From Deltaproteobacteria bacterium (GTDB taxonomy: Bacteria; Desulfobacterota; Binatia; DP-6), in NCBI GenBank assembly GCA_005888095.1, contig VBKF01000177.1:1-57462 (forward strand): a stretch of DNA of 57,462 nt, read 5' to 3'. Below, in pieces: positions 27,360 to 35,336 of this stretch. The notes under the pieces were generated by a model. That model saw nothing but the letters and a program-made list of their open reading frames with translations. It had not been told where the DNA came from and searched no databases. The position numbers and the translations under genes were made by a program. Positions within the stretch are counted from its first letter, which is position 1. The number at the start of each line of letters is the position of its first letter.

Positions 27360-28088
27360 CTAGGCGTCGAGCAGCGCGCGGGCGCGCGAGAACACGCGAT
27401 CGAGCATCGGCTGCGTGAGCTTGCCCGTGAACGTGTTCTGCTGGCTCGGGTGATAGGAAGAGAGGAGCACCATGCCCGAGGGCAGGCGATGCTCGCCGCC
27501 ATGCGCGAACGACGGGGCGGGACGCGGCACGAGCCGGCCGCGGCCGCGCTCGGCGGCGAGGAAGCTGTCGTGCGCCACCTTGCCGAGCGCGACGACGATC
27601 CGCAGCCGCGTCAGCAGCCCGAGCTCGCCGAGCAGGTAGCGCCGGCAGGTCGCGATCTCGAGCGGCGTCGGACGGTTGGCGGGTGGCGCACAGCGGGCCA
27701 CCGCAGAGACGAAGGCGTCGCGCAGGCGAAGCCCGTCATCCCGGTGCAGGGAGGACGCCTGGTTGGCGAAGCCGGCGCGGTAGAGCGCCGCGTAGAGCCA
27801 GTTGCCGCTCTCGTCGCCGGTGAAGATGCGGCCGGTGCGATTGCCGCCGTGCGCGGCCGGCGCCAGCCCGACGATCAGCAGACGGGCGCGCGGATCACCG
27901 AAGCCGGGAACGGGCCGGCCCCAGTACGTCCAGTCGCGGAAGCGGGCCACCTTCTCGCGCGCCACCCGCTCGCGATGCTCGACCAGCCGCGGGCAGAGCC
28001 GGCAGCGAGTGAGCCGCTCCTCGAGGCGGGCGAGCGCCTCACTCCCCGCACAGGACCCCGGCGGTGACGAAGAGCGCGTGCGTCTCAT
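27360..28088 (-). CDS. Uracil-DNA glycosylase, family 5 (UdgB) type
   Basis: This 242-residue base-excision repair enzyme has the iron-sulfur Cys pair CRLCPRL near residue 30, GLAPAAHGGNRTGR with FTGD near residues 75-90 (motif A of the family 5 type), and the substrate loop SSYHPSQQNTFTGK near residue 210. It would remove uracil and other deaminated bases from DNA. ATG 28088 is the only good start and makes it overlap the upstream Hint gene by 50 nt in another frame, so the two are expressed together. The stop is 8 nt from the stop of the ACP gene, which is convergent. Confidence 0.9.
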   Translation of the reverse strand: MRRTRSSSPPGSCAGSEALARLEERLTRCRLCPRLVEHRERVAREKVARFRDWTYWGRPVPGFGDPRARLLIVGLAPAAHGGNRTGRIFTGDESGNWLYAALYRAGFANQASSLHRDDGLRLRDAFVSAVARCAPPANRPTPLEIATCRRYLLGELGLLTRLRIVVALGKVAHDSFLAAERGRGRLVPRPAPSFAHGGEHRLPSGMVLLSSYHPSQQNTFTGKLTQPMLDRVFSRARALLDA

Positions 28089-28500
28089 GCACGGTGCCGG
28101 TGAAGACCTGCCCCTCCCCCGCCGGCTCCACCGCGCGCACGGCGATCCACGGCCCGGCGGCCTCCGGACCAGCCCCTGCCGGCGCGTAGCCCGCCGGGTA
28201 GTGAGCGGCCGTCTCGAGCGCGTCTCCGGGCGCCAGCTCGGTGGCCGGCACCGGGCGCATGCCGGCCCGGTAGAAGGGATGGCCGCGCGCGGCGAGGACG
28301 GCGTGCCCGGTGGTCAGTATCACCCGCACGAGCGGCACCGGTCCCGCGGCGTTCACCTTGATCAGCTGCCGGAAGCCGAGCCGGCCGGAGGGCAGCCGCG
28401 TGAGGACGGGAAAGCCCTTGCCCGGCGTCTCGGCGATCGGCACCGGTCCCTCGGCGGTCTCGACCATGCAGCCCGCGGCGAGGCCGCGCGCGTCCTCCAT
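28039..28500 (-). CDS. Stand-alone Hint (intein-like) domain protein
   Basis: This protein has 153 residues from ATG 28500. After ten residues it shows the intein N-block with Cys (AAGCMVETAEGPVPIAE), a block B-like TTGHAVLAARGHPF near residues 75-88, LAPGDAL and a block F-like VFTGTVHETHALFVTAGVL near the end. A normal intein ends in His-Asn before the next residue, but here the frame stops at CGE, so C-terminal cleavage and splicing are not expected. It is short, has no endonuclease and no host protein around it. It overlaps the glycosylase gene by 50 nt. It may be an autoprocessing or protease-like Hint protein, or an intein relic. Confidence 0.75.
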   Translation of the reverse strand: MEDARGLAAGCMVETAEGPVPIAETPGKGFPVLTRLPSGRLGFRQLIKVNAAGPVPLVRVILTTGHAVLAARGHPFYRAGMRPVPATELAPGDALETAAHYPAGYAPAGAGPEAAGPWIAVRAVEPAGEGQVFTGTVHETHALFVTAGVLCGE

Positions 28501-28558
28501 CGCGGCCGGGGACGATAGACCGCCGTCCGGGCGCTGCGCAAGGCTGCCGGCGCACCAT

Positions 28559-29134
28559 CTACGGGCGTGCGGCGCGGCGGCGACGCGCGAGCCGGCCCGC
28601 GGCCTGCTCGACCAGCGCGTCCGCACGCGCCAACAACGATTCGTTCCGTGTGTGGCGCTCGATCATGTACGACAGGTCGCCGAGGTCGTGGATCAGCAGC
28701 TGGATCGCCCGCCGCCGCCACTCCGGGTCCTTCACCACGCTCAGCATGTCGATCACCACGTCCTCGAGCTCCGAGGCCTCGAGGTCGATCGCCATCTCGA
28801 ACGCCCGCTCCAGGCTGACTCCCGTCCGGGCTTCGCGGACGTAGGCGCCCAGCAACGACCGCAAGCGGGTCACGGTGGTCGGGTCGAACCACACCCGCGT
28901 CCGGGCCGCCGCGCGGGGATCAGAGTCGATCACCGTCTCGACGAGCGCCAGCGCGCCGCAGTGGCCCGCCTCGTGGCGCGCCATGCCGAACCAGAAGTTG
29001 CGGACCTCCTCGGGTCGAGCGAATGCCTGCACGAAGGCCACGTAGAGGCCCATCGTCTTTTTCTCGAGCTCGATGGCGGTGTCGAGGATCTCCCGGATCG
29101 TCGTGCGCCGGGCGCGCTGCCGGGCCGCGGGCAT
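28559..29134 (-). CDS. Ferritin-like (rubrerythrin-fold) protein
   Basis: This 191-residue helical protein starts at ATG 29134. It has the carboxylate-bridged diiron pattern of a ferritin-like four-helix bundle: an early Glu in AIELEKKTMG near residue 20, E-x2-H in MARHEAGHCG near residue 54, then EMAIDLEASELE near residue 120 and a later His/Glu helix (LLIHDLGDLSYMIERH). It resembles rubrerythrin-related proteins without the rubredoxin domain. It may store iron or reduce peroxide. It is divergent from the 29184 gene. Confidence 0.75.
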   Translation of the reverse strand: MPAARQRARRTTIREILDTAIELEKKTMGLYVAFVQAFARPEEVRNFWFGMARHEAGHCGALALVETVIDSDPRAAARTRVWFDPTTVTRLRSLLGAYVREARTGVSLERAFEMAIDLEASELEDVVIDMLSVVKDPEWRRRAIQLLIHDLGDLSYMIERHTRNESLLARADALVEQAAGRLARRRRAARP

Positions 29135-29183
29135 CCGAGCCTCTCTCTTAGCAAAGCGATCGTCCGGTTGTAAAAAGGCGCTC

Positions 29184-29957
29184 GTGGACGAAGCCCTCGT
29201 CGGCGAGCTCGAAGCCGCCATCGCCGACATCGGCGCGCTGCTGGTGCGCGTGCGCAAGTACCGGCGCGGGCAGACGGGAGACGGTGCGACGCTCCTCGAC
29301 GAAGCGCTCGCGCTCGGCGACCGTGCGCGCCGGCTCCACCGGCACGACGCGCTCGACCGGGCCGCCGCGCGCGGGCTCCTCACCGAGGCCGCGGCCCTTG
29401 CGGCGCGCGTGCAGGGACTGCTGTCCGCGGTGCGCGCCGCCGCGGAGTACCGGGCGGCCGTGGCGGCATACGCCACCGGCGACGTGGCCGCGCTCGCCGC
29501 CGCACTTCCCGCGATCTTCGCAGGCCTCGAGCCCGTCCCGAGAGCGCCCGATCTCTTCTACCCGCTCGCCTGGCGGCGCCGTGGCGAGCCCCGTCCCGTC
29601 GCGGAGATCGTCGCGGAGGTGAAACGCTGCCGGGACGAGGGCGTCGTGGCCGAAGGCGACGACCTCGCGCCGGGCGCCGACCCGGAGCTGCCGGCCGTTC
29701 TCCTGCTCGGCGCGGCGCCACCGGACGAGCCGGTCATGCTCCGATTCCCGAGCGGCGCCTGCGGCGAGCCGGTCTACCGTCTCGCCGACACCGGCGAGTT
29801 CCTGGTGTATGCGCCGCGGCTTCGCGCGCCGTTCACCGTCCTGCTCCGCCCCACGTTCGAGACGGAGGACGACGAGGACACGGGAGCGTATCCGGCGTGG
29901 CGCGCCGCGCTCGCTGTCGCCCTGGGCGCAGCGAACGTGCCGGTAGAGGAAGCCTGA
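29184..29957 (+). CDS. Hypothetical protein
   Basis: This protein has 257 residues from GTG 29184. The first 100 residues are helical and Ala/Arg-rich (EAAIADIGALLVRVRKYRR), then a mixed alpha/beta domain with LFYPLAWRRRG and VLLLGAAPPDEPVMLRFPSG. No signal peptide and no motif I recognise. It lies 50 nt from the divergent ferritin-like gene and converges on dnaA, 9 nt apart. Confidence 0.65.
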   Translation: MDEALVGELEAAIADIGALLVRVRKYRRGQTGDGATLLDEALALGDRARRLHRHDALDRAAARGLLTEAAALAARVQGLLSAVRAAAEYRAAVAAYATGDVAALAAALPAIFAGLEPVPRAPDLFYPLAWRRRGEPRPVAEIVAEVKRCRDEGVVAEGDDLAPGADPELPAVLLLGAAPPDEPVMLRFPSGACGEPVYRLADTGEFLVYAPRLRAPFTVLLRPTFETEDDEDTGAYPAWRAALAVALGAANVPVEEA

Positions 29958-29966
29958 GGCCGGCGC

Positions 29967-31298
29967 TCACGCCCGCAACCGCGTCTCGAGCGCGGCCACC
30001 GCCTCCCGGAGCGTGACGTCCTCGCGCAACCGTCGCTCGATCGCGCCGAGGGCATGGGCGACCGTCGAATGGTCCCGTCCTCCCAGACCGGCGCCGATCG
30101 TGCCGAGCGGCACGTCGGTATGATGACGGCAGAGGTACATCGCCACCTGTCGCGGCAGCGCCACCCGCGCCGTGCGCCGCGGCGACGTGATTTCTTCGCG
30201 CGTCAGCTGAAAGTGCCGGCAGACCTCGCCCACAATGCGGGCGACGGTCGGACGCTGGTCGCTCCCGTTGCCGTGCGCCGCCAGCGCCTCCTCGGCGAGC
30301 GCCAGGGCCACCGGCCGCCCCGTCAGGCTGGCGAACGCGTAGAGCCGCGTGAGGGCGCCCTCGAGGATGCGGACGTTCGTGCACCAGCGGTCGGCGAAGT
30401 ACGCGATCAGGTCGGGGGCGAGCGTGAGGCCGAGCGCGCAGGCCTTGCGGTCGACCAGCGCCCGACGGAGCACCGGGTCCGGCGGCTGCACGTCGGCCAG
30501 GAGCCCGGAGGCGAACCGGTTCCGGAGCGTCTCCTCGATCCCCGGCATGTCGTGCGGCGGCCGGTCGGACGCGACCACGATCTGCTTGCAGGCGTCGTGG
30601 AGCGTGTTGAAGGTGTGGAAGAACTCTTCCTGCGAGCGCCGCTTACCGATCAGGAACTGGACGTCGTCGACCACCAGCGTCTCGATGCGCCGGAAGCGGC
30701 CGCGGAACTGGCTCATCCGCTCCGACTTGATCGCCGCGATCATCTCGTTGACGAAGTTCTCCGCGGACAGGAAGACCACCGCGGCCGACCGCCGCTCCCC
30801 GTTCATCGCATGCGCCACGGCGCTCAGCAGGTGCGTCTTCCCGAGACCGCAGCCGCCGTGGATGAAGAGCGGGTTGAAGTGTGCCCCCGGCCGCCCGACC
30901 ACGGCCCGCGCCGCCGCGAACGCCACCTGGTTGCTCGCCCCGACGACGAACGTCTCGAACGTGTAGCGGGCGGGCGGCGCCGCCGGGGCGCTCCGCGGCC
31001 GAACCGCAGGCGCGCCGGTCCGGACGGCGCGCAGGCGCGGCGCCGGGACGTCGAGCGCCCGGTTGACGTGCAGCAGCACACTCGCCTGCCGGCCGCTCGA
31101 CCGCGCCACCGCCCGCTCCAGGCGCCCGAGGAAGTGCCGCCTCAGCCAGTCGCGGAAGAACGCGCTCGGCACCTCGAGCGTGAGCACCCCATCGGACCAG
31201 CCCGTCGCCCGCAGCGGCTCCACCCACGCCTCAAAATCCTTCGCGGACAGCTCGGCGCCGAGCAGGCGCCGCGCCTCGCGCCAGATGGTGTCGACCAT
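29967..31298 (-). CDS. dnaA: Chromosomal replication initiator protein DnaA
   Basis: This 443-residue AAA+ ATPase opens the replication origin. Domain I covers about residues 1-85 (WREARRLLGAEL, FRDWLRRHF) and a short linker runs to residue 110. The AAA+ core has Walker A GGCGLGKTH near residue 150, Walker B LVVDDVQFL near residue 210 and sensor VVASDRPP. Domain IV has the DNA-binding signature GGRDHSTVAHA near residue 415. Length is normal. No dnaN or rpmH neighbour is seen, so the usual origin gene order is not kept. A candidate origin lies upstream. Confidence 0.96.
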   Translation of the reverse strand: MVDTIWREARRLLGAELSAKDFEAWVEPLRATGWSDGVLTLEVPSAFFRDWLRRHFLGRLERAVARSSGRQASVLLHVNRALDVPAPRLRAVRTGAPAVRPRSAPAAPPARYTFETFVVGASNQVAFAAARAVVGRPGAHFNPLFIHGGCGLGKTHLLSAVAHAMNGERRSAAVVFLSAENFVNEMIAAIKSERMSQFRGRFRRIETLVVDDVQFLIGKRRSQEEFFHTFNTLHDACKQIVVASDRPPHDMPGIEETLRNRFASGLLADVQPPDPVLRRALVDRKACALGLTLAPDLIAYFADRWCTNVRILEGALTRLYAFASLTGRPVALALAEEALAAHGNGSDQRPTVARIVGEVCRHFQLTREEITSPRRTARVALPRQVAMYLCRHHTDVPLGTIGAGLGGRDHSTVAHALGAIERRLREDVTLREAVAALETRLRA

Positions 31299-31621
31299 CC
31301 ACCGCCCCCTCTTCGTCCCGACCGCCCGTCGGGTGCCCGAAGATCCCCCCGCGCGACGCTGTCCACAGCTCTGGAGAACTTCCTCAACATGCCGGTCTCA
31401 CGCGCCGACGCGGCTGCGGCCACCAAGCCCACACCACCACCCCTCCGCCACCTCCCCGCTGCGGAAAGGCAGCCGCTTCCGACCTTCTACCAAGTCCTAG
31501 AAAGTTTACTGCGAGAGGGAACCCGTGTACTCCCGGTCGCCGTCGAATGCAAGCGAAAAACGCATCGGCCTCCAACTTTTTTCATAATCGCGCGAGATCC
31601 CACGCGGTTCATCGATGCGTG
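31299..31621. other. Intergenic region between dnaA and M48 gene, possible origin
   Basis: This region of 323 bp has no supported gene. It holds one sequence like a DnaA box, CTGTCCACA at about 31359-31367 (in reverse TGTGGACAG), and an AT-richer stretch near 31555-31590 with a T6 run, unusual in this GC-rich window. Position next to dnaA fits oriC, but only one good box is visible, so the assignment is weak. Confidence 0.35.
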
Positions 31622-32431
31622 TCAGCGCGCGGCGGTGGTGGCGTGCACGGACAGCGGCTCGACGGGCGCGCGTGAAGCAGCCTCGTAGTACGGCACCGCT
31701 TCGGGAAGCCAGGCGCGGAGCTGCTGCTCGCGCGTGCCGTGGCTCGGATGCGTGGCAAGGAACTGCGGCGGGCCCTCCGCACCGGCTTGCTGCTGCATGC
31801 GCTGCCAGAAGACGAGCGCCCCGTGCGGGTCGTAGCCCGCTCGCGCCATGAGCAGCAGTCCGATGTGATCGGCCTCCGACTCCTGCGCCCGGCTGTAGGG
31901 CAGCAGCACGCCGAGCTCGGCCCCCAGCCCGTAAGCGGCGAGGATGGTCTCGGTGCCCGGCCCGCCGCCGAACAAGGCGCCGAGGACCGACTGTCCCGCC
32001 TGCGCGGCCATCGTCTGGCTCATTCGCTCGGCGCCGTGTCGCGCGATCGCGTGCGCGATCTCGTGGCCGAGGACCACGGCCAAGCCGTTGGTGTCGACGG
32101 CGACGGGAAGGATGCCCGTGTACACGGCCACCTTCCCGCCCGGGAGCGCGAAGGCGTTCTGCTGCTTCGGATCGTCGATGACCGCGAAGCGCCACTGGTA
32201 GCGCGGCTGGTCCGCCGCCGCGGCCAGCCGTCGGCCGACGGCTTCCACGGGCGCGACGACCGCCGGGCGCGAATCCAGCCGGCTCTTGGCGAGCACCTGC
32301 TGATACGCCTGCGCCCCGAGCTGCGTTTCCTCCTCGGGCGAGACGAGGATCAGCTGGCTGCGGTGGGTGTAGGGAGCCCTCGCACAGCCGGCCACGATCG
32401 CCAGCGTCGCGAGGCCGGCACCGCCGCGCAT
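31622..32431 (-). CDS. M48 family metalloprotease, lipoprotein
   Basis: This 269-residue Zn-dependent endopeptidase has an N-terminal lipobox IVAGC, giving lipidated Cys16. The Zn-binding HEIAH motif is near residue 122, followed by a third Zn ligand Glu in QESEADHIGLLLMARAGYDP near residue 185. It resembles LoiP/YggG and BepA-type envelope proteases that monitor outer-membrane proteins. Note the closing HPSHGTREQQLR, typical of this family. It lies 59 nt downstream of the selenoprotein gene on the same strand, and both act in the envelope. Confidence 0.92.
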   Translation of the reverse strand: MRGGAGLATLAIVAGCARAPYTHRSQLILVSPEEETQLGAQAYQQVLAKSRLDSRPAVVAPVEAVGRRLAAAADQPRYQWRFAVIDDPKQQNAFALPGGKVAVYTGILPVAVDTNGLAVVLGHEIAHAIARHGAERMSQTMAAQAGQSVLGALFGGGPGTETILAAYGLGAELGVLLPYSRAQESEADHIGLLLMARAGYDPHGALVFWQRMQQQAGAEGPPQFLATHPSHGTREQQLRAWLPEAVPYYEAASRAPVEPLSVHATTAAR

Positions 32432-32489
32432 GGGGCCCCGATACCAGGGGCCCCATGGAGCGGCAATGCCGGACGGACGCCGGCTGAAC

Positions 32490-33209
32490 CTACCCCTTCG
32501 TCTTGAGGGCCTCGTCGATCATCTGCTTGAAGCCCTCCAGGGAACGGTTCGAGACCCGCTTGCCGTTGACGAAGAAGGTGGGCGTGCCCTGCACGTCCGC
32601 GGCCCGCCCGTCCGCCATGTCCTTCTCGATCTGCTGCTGGACCTCGGGAGCGTTGAAGTCCTTCTCCCAGCGAGCGACGTCGAGGCCGATCTGCCCCGCG
32701 TACTCCTTCAGCTTATCGTAGCCGAGCTCCCGGTTGTTCTTGAAGACGATGTCGTGCATCTCCCAGAACTTGCCCTGCTTGCCCGCCGCCTGCACGGCCT
32801 TGGCGGCCGGCATCGCGTTGGGGTGCATGGTGGCCGGGAGGGGGAACTGCTTGTAGACGAAGTTCACGTCGCTCGGGTACGCCTGCAGCACCTGGTCGAC
32901 CAGACCGGTCGACTGCGCGCAGTACGGTCATTGGAAGTCGGAGAACTCGACGACCGTGACCTTGGCCGTCTTCGGCCCGCGGACCGCCGAATCCGCGATC
33001 GGGATGCTGTAGACCTTGTTCGCGTCCGGCATCTGGGGCCGCGCCGCCGCCGGGGCCGCGGCCTTCACCTGCTGGACGGCCTTGTCGAGGCCGTCGAGCT
33101 TGGCGAGGATGTCTTTCTGCCCCTTCTTGAGCTCCTCGATGTCGCTTCCGCCCTGGCACGCCGCCAGCGCGGCCAATCCCACCACCGAAACCACGGGTTT
33201 CAACCGCAT
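32490..33209 (-). CDS. Selenocysteine-containing DsbA-family lipoprotein (UGA recoded)
   Basis: This protein has 239 residues including Sec94. ATG 33209 follows a GGAGGT site. A lipobox LAAC at residues 15-18 makes it a lipoprotein facing the periplasm, followed by a short helix (IEELKKGQKDILAKLDG) and Pro/Ala linker. The thioredoxin-fold domain then begins (VTVVEFSDFQ). The active site CPYC of homologs is here UGA-P-Y-C: UGA lies at 32930-32928 and the frame stays open to 32490 with complete DsbA sequence (FVYKQFPLP, the helical insert, and the cis-Pro loop VQGTPTFFVNG). A hairpin matching a bacterial SECIS follows the UGA. It likely acts as a thiol-disulfide oxidoreductase. Sec is inferred from position plus hairpin; a C-to-A error or mutation is the alternative. 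Confidence 0.85.
32895..32913 (-). promoter_or_regulatory. Candidate bacterial SECIS element
   Basis: In the mRNA, GUCGACC (32913-32907) pairs perfectly with GGUCGAC (32901-32895) over 7 bp, closing a five-base loop GGUCU (32906-32902). The loop begins 21 nt after the UGA, inside the 16-37 nt range used for bacterial SECIS, and has the G-U that SelB needs. As I recall, the E. coli fdhF SECIS apical loop contains the same GGUCU. Confidence 0.8.
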
Positions 33210-33229
33210 CGGTACCTCCGTGGGAGGCG

Positions 33230-33258
33230 ATTAAAGGCACCTCGCCGGCGACTGTCAA
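33230..33258 (-). promoter_or_regulatory. Sigma-70-type promoter of the selenoprotein gene
   Basis: On the minus strand, -35 TTGACA (33258-33253) and -10 TTTAAT (33235-33230) are separated by 17 nt. This is the best consensus match I found in the window. The predicted transcript starts about 14 nt before the GGAGGT ribosome site of the gene at 33209. Confidence 0.75.
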
Positions 33259-33298
33259 GGGCGTGGAAAGACGGCGAAATGCGCCTGGCGATGGGTGA

Positions 33299-33327
33299 TT
33301 GACACCCGCCTTGGTGGCGCGTTACTC
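33299..33327 (+). promoter_or_regulatory. Weak candidate promoter before the OmpA-like gene
   Basis: TTGACA at 33299-33304 is followed after 17 nt by TTACTC, a poor -10. It points toward the gene at 33480. The long leader and weak -10 make this tentative. Confidence 0.3.
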
Positions 33328-33479
33328 GACCCGTGTTTGCGAGCCAGCTTGGTTTCATACGCGCGGGAGGGGGTTCGCATGCCCAAGCCGAGGGGCGGCG
33401 GCCATCCCGTCCCGTTGACTAGCTTGCAGCTTTCCGTTACGCGCAGCCAGTCTGTTTTCACGGAGCCGGGAGGAAAGCG

Positions 33480-34154
33480 ATGCGCGAGCTCAAGATCGTG
33501 GCAGGCGCCGTGGCGATCGTGTTTTCCCTCACGGGCTGCGCCGTCCGGCAGCGAAGCTGGAGCACCTGTGCCGTCGCCGGCGCCGTCATCGGCGCCACCG
33601 TCGGGGGTGTCACCGGCGGGGCCGCCGTCAACAACGGCAAGCACCATCCGTCGAGCGAGGAGCGCGGCGCCGGCATCGGCGGAGGAATTGCGGCCGGCGC
33701 GCTCATCGGAGGTCTGCTCGGCCACGTGATCTGCGACCCGGTGAAGCCGGCGCCTGTGCCGCCGCCGGTCGCCCAGGCGCCGCCGCCCCCGCCGCCGCCG
33801 GCGCCCGCCAAGGGCACGACGCTCGCCACGCTGGGTGGCGCAAACTTCGACTTCAACAAGGCCGACGTGAGGCCCGAGGGCCGGGACATCCTCGATCGCG
33901 CCGTCAAGACGCTCAAGGAACACCCCGACGTCAAGGTGGTGGTCGAGGGGCACACCGATTCGGTCGGCAGCGACGCGTACAACAAGAAGCTGTCCGAGCG
34001 TCGAGCCGAGGCGGTGAAGCGCTACCTCGTGCGGCAGGGCGTCGATCCGAGCCGCGTGCGCACCGAGGGCTACGGGAAATCGCGCCCGGTCGCGGACAAC
34101 AACACGGCCGAGGGACGGGCGAAGAACCGGCGGGCGGAGGTCGTCGTCGAGTAG
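33480..34154 (+). CDS. OmpA-family lipoprotein (peptidoglycan-associated)
   Basis: This 224-residue envelope protein starts at ATG 33480. The lipobox SLTGC gives lipidated Cys20. Then come two Gly-rich hydrophobic segments (AVAGAVIGATVGGVTGGA and GIGGGIAAGALIGGLLG), like glycine-zipper segments, a Pro-rich linker with an eight-Pro run near residue 100, and an OmpA C-terminal domain from about residue 115. The peptidoglycan-binding motif is HTDSVGSDAYNKKLSERRAE, and TEGYGKSRPVADN is also present. It anchors the outer membrane to the wall. Confidence 0.93.
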   Translation: MRELKIVAGAVAIVFSLTGCAVRQRSWSTCAVAGAVIGATVGGVTGGAAVNNGKHHPSSEERGAGIGGGIAAGALIGGLLGHVICDPVKPAPVPPPVAQAPPPPPPPAPAKGTTLATLGGANFDFNKADVRPEGRDILDRAVKTLKEHPDVKVVVEGHTDSVGSDAYNKKLSERRAEAVKRYLVRQGVDPSRVRTEGYGKSRPVADNNTAEGRAKNRRAEVVVE

Positions 34155-34203
34155 CGCGTCTGGACTTGCTGCCCCGGGTCGGCTCGTCTAGGAGGCCCTT
34201 CGG

Positions 34204-35034
34204 GTGCCGGACGTGGCCGACTTCAGCGCCTGCTTCCTCCTCGTCTTCGGCCAGCTCGCCGTCGGGGGGCTGGCGGCGCTCGCGATTCCGCCCTTCTCCG
34301 TTCTCGAACGCGGCTTCTACAAGTCGAGCGCGAGCGTCTTTCTCGGCTGTGCACTCCTCTTTGTCGCGGGAAATGCGGCGCTCGTGGCGCGCGCCGGGGG
34401 CGTGACGCCGGCGCGCGGGCTCGAGCTCGCGCTGTGGGGCCTCTTCGCCGCGGCGGCGGCGGTCTATCTCGCGTCGCTCTGGCGCGACGAGCCGCGGCTT
34501 CGCGCCCGCGCGTATGCCGCGGCGTTGCTCCTCGGCGTCGCCGCCCTCTTCACGAGCGCCAGCGCGCACCGGCTGGGGCCCCTGCTCTCACCCGCCGCCG
34601 TCCTCTACCCCCTCGCCTTCCTGACCGGCGCGCTGGCGCTCGGCGCGGTCGCGACCGGCATGCTGCTCGGCCACTGGTACCTGATCGACCTCGGCCTCTC
34701 CATCGAGCCGCTCCGGCGGCTCTTCCGCTACTTCGTGGCGGTGCTCCTCCTGCATCTCGCCGTGCTCGCCGCCACCCTTGTGGTCATGAGCCTCGCCCCT
34801 GGTCCCGGGACGGCCGCCGTGGCGACGCTCTGGCACGAGCATCGCTCCCTGCTCGCGGCGCGCTTCGTGCTCGGCCCGCTCGCCGCCCTCGGCCTCGGCT
34901 ACCTCATCGACCGCACGCTGCGTATCCCGCAGACGATGGCGGCCACGGGTCTCTTCTACATCGCGATCCTGGCCGTGATGGTGGGCGAGCTGCTCGGCCG
35001 CCTGATCCTCTTCCGGACGTCGCTGCCGCTCTGA
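34204..35034 (+). CDS. Multi-pass inner-membrane protein, unknown function
   Basis: This protein has 276 residues from GTG 34204, with about eight hydrophobic segments spread over the whole length. Conserved-looking polar residues sit within or near them (GHWYLIDLGLSIEPLRRLFRYF around residues 155-176, and a closing FYIAILAVMVGELLGRLILF). Some features recall the membrane-anchor subunits of respiratory enzymes, but I cannot assign it. It is 49 nt downstream of the OmpA lipoprotein and convergent with the 35058 gene. Confidence 0.75.
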   Translation: MPDVADFSACFLLVFGQLAVGGLAALAIPPFSVLERGFYKSSASVFLGCALLFVAGNAALVARAGGVTPARGLELALWGLFAAAAAVYLASLWRDEPRLRARAYAAALLLGVAALFTSASAHRLGPLLSPAAVLYPLAFLTGALALGAVATGMLLGHWYLIDLGLSIEPLRRLFRYFVAVLLLHLAVLAATLVVMSLAPGPGTAAVATLWHEHRSLLAARFVLGPLAALGLGYLIDRTLRIPQTMAATGLFYIAILAVMVGELLGRLILFRTSLPL

Positions 35035-35057
35035 GTGCGGCCGCGTTCACACACGCT

Positions 35058-35336
35058 TTAGTCGTAGACCCGGATGAGCGTGACGCGGATCCCCTTCGAC
35101 GTCCAGCCGAGGTCGAAGCCGACGCGCATGCCCTCGCGCAGCCCGTCGATTCTCGGGATGGGACCGATGATCTCCACGAAGGGGAACTTGAAGCGGTACT
35201 CGCGGCCCGTGGCCTCGCTGCGCAGCGTGCCACTCTCGCTGCCGTAGTAGACGCGGTTGATGACGCCTCGGTAATAGCGATCGAGACCGGCGGCCGGCGC
35301 GGGCGACTCGTCCCGTTCCGGCTGGTCGCCGCTCAC
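35058..35336 (-). CDS. Small protein cotranslated with nitrite/sulfite reductase
   Basis: This protein has 92 residues from GTG 35336, overlapping the reductase stop as GTGA. The body looks like a small beta-barrel (YRGVINRVYYGSESGTLRSE, REYRFKFPFVEIIG, GMRVGFDLGWTSKGIRVTLI), similar in feel to an OB or cold-shock-like fold. No Cys. The tight coupling suggests a role with the reductase. Function is unknown. Confidence 0.72.
   Translation of the reverse strand: MSGDQPERDESPAPAAGLDRYYRGVINRVYYGSESGTLRSEATGREYRFKFPFVEIIGPIPRIDGLREGMRVGFDLGWTSKGIRVTLIRVYD

Noticed and set aside
32928-32930. Ordinary nonsense mutation in the DsbA-like gene
   Set aside because: The UGA sits exactly at the active-site Cys codon, with a well-formed SECIS-like hairpin after it and an otherwise pristine frame; recoding explains this better, although a base error remains possible.
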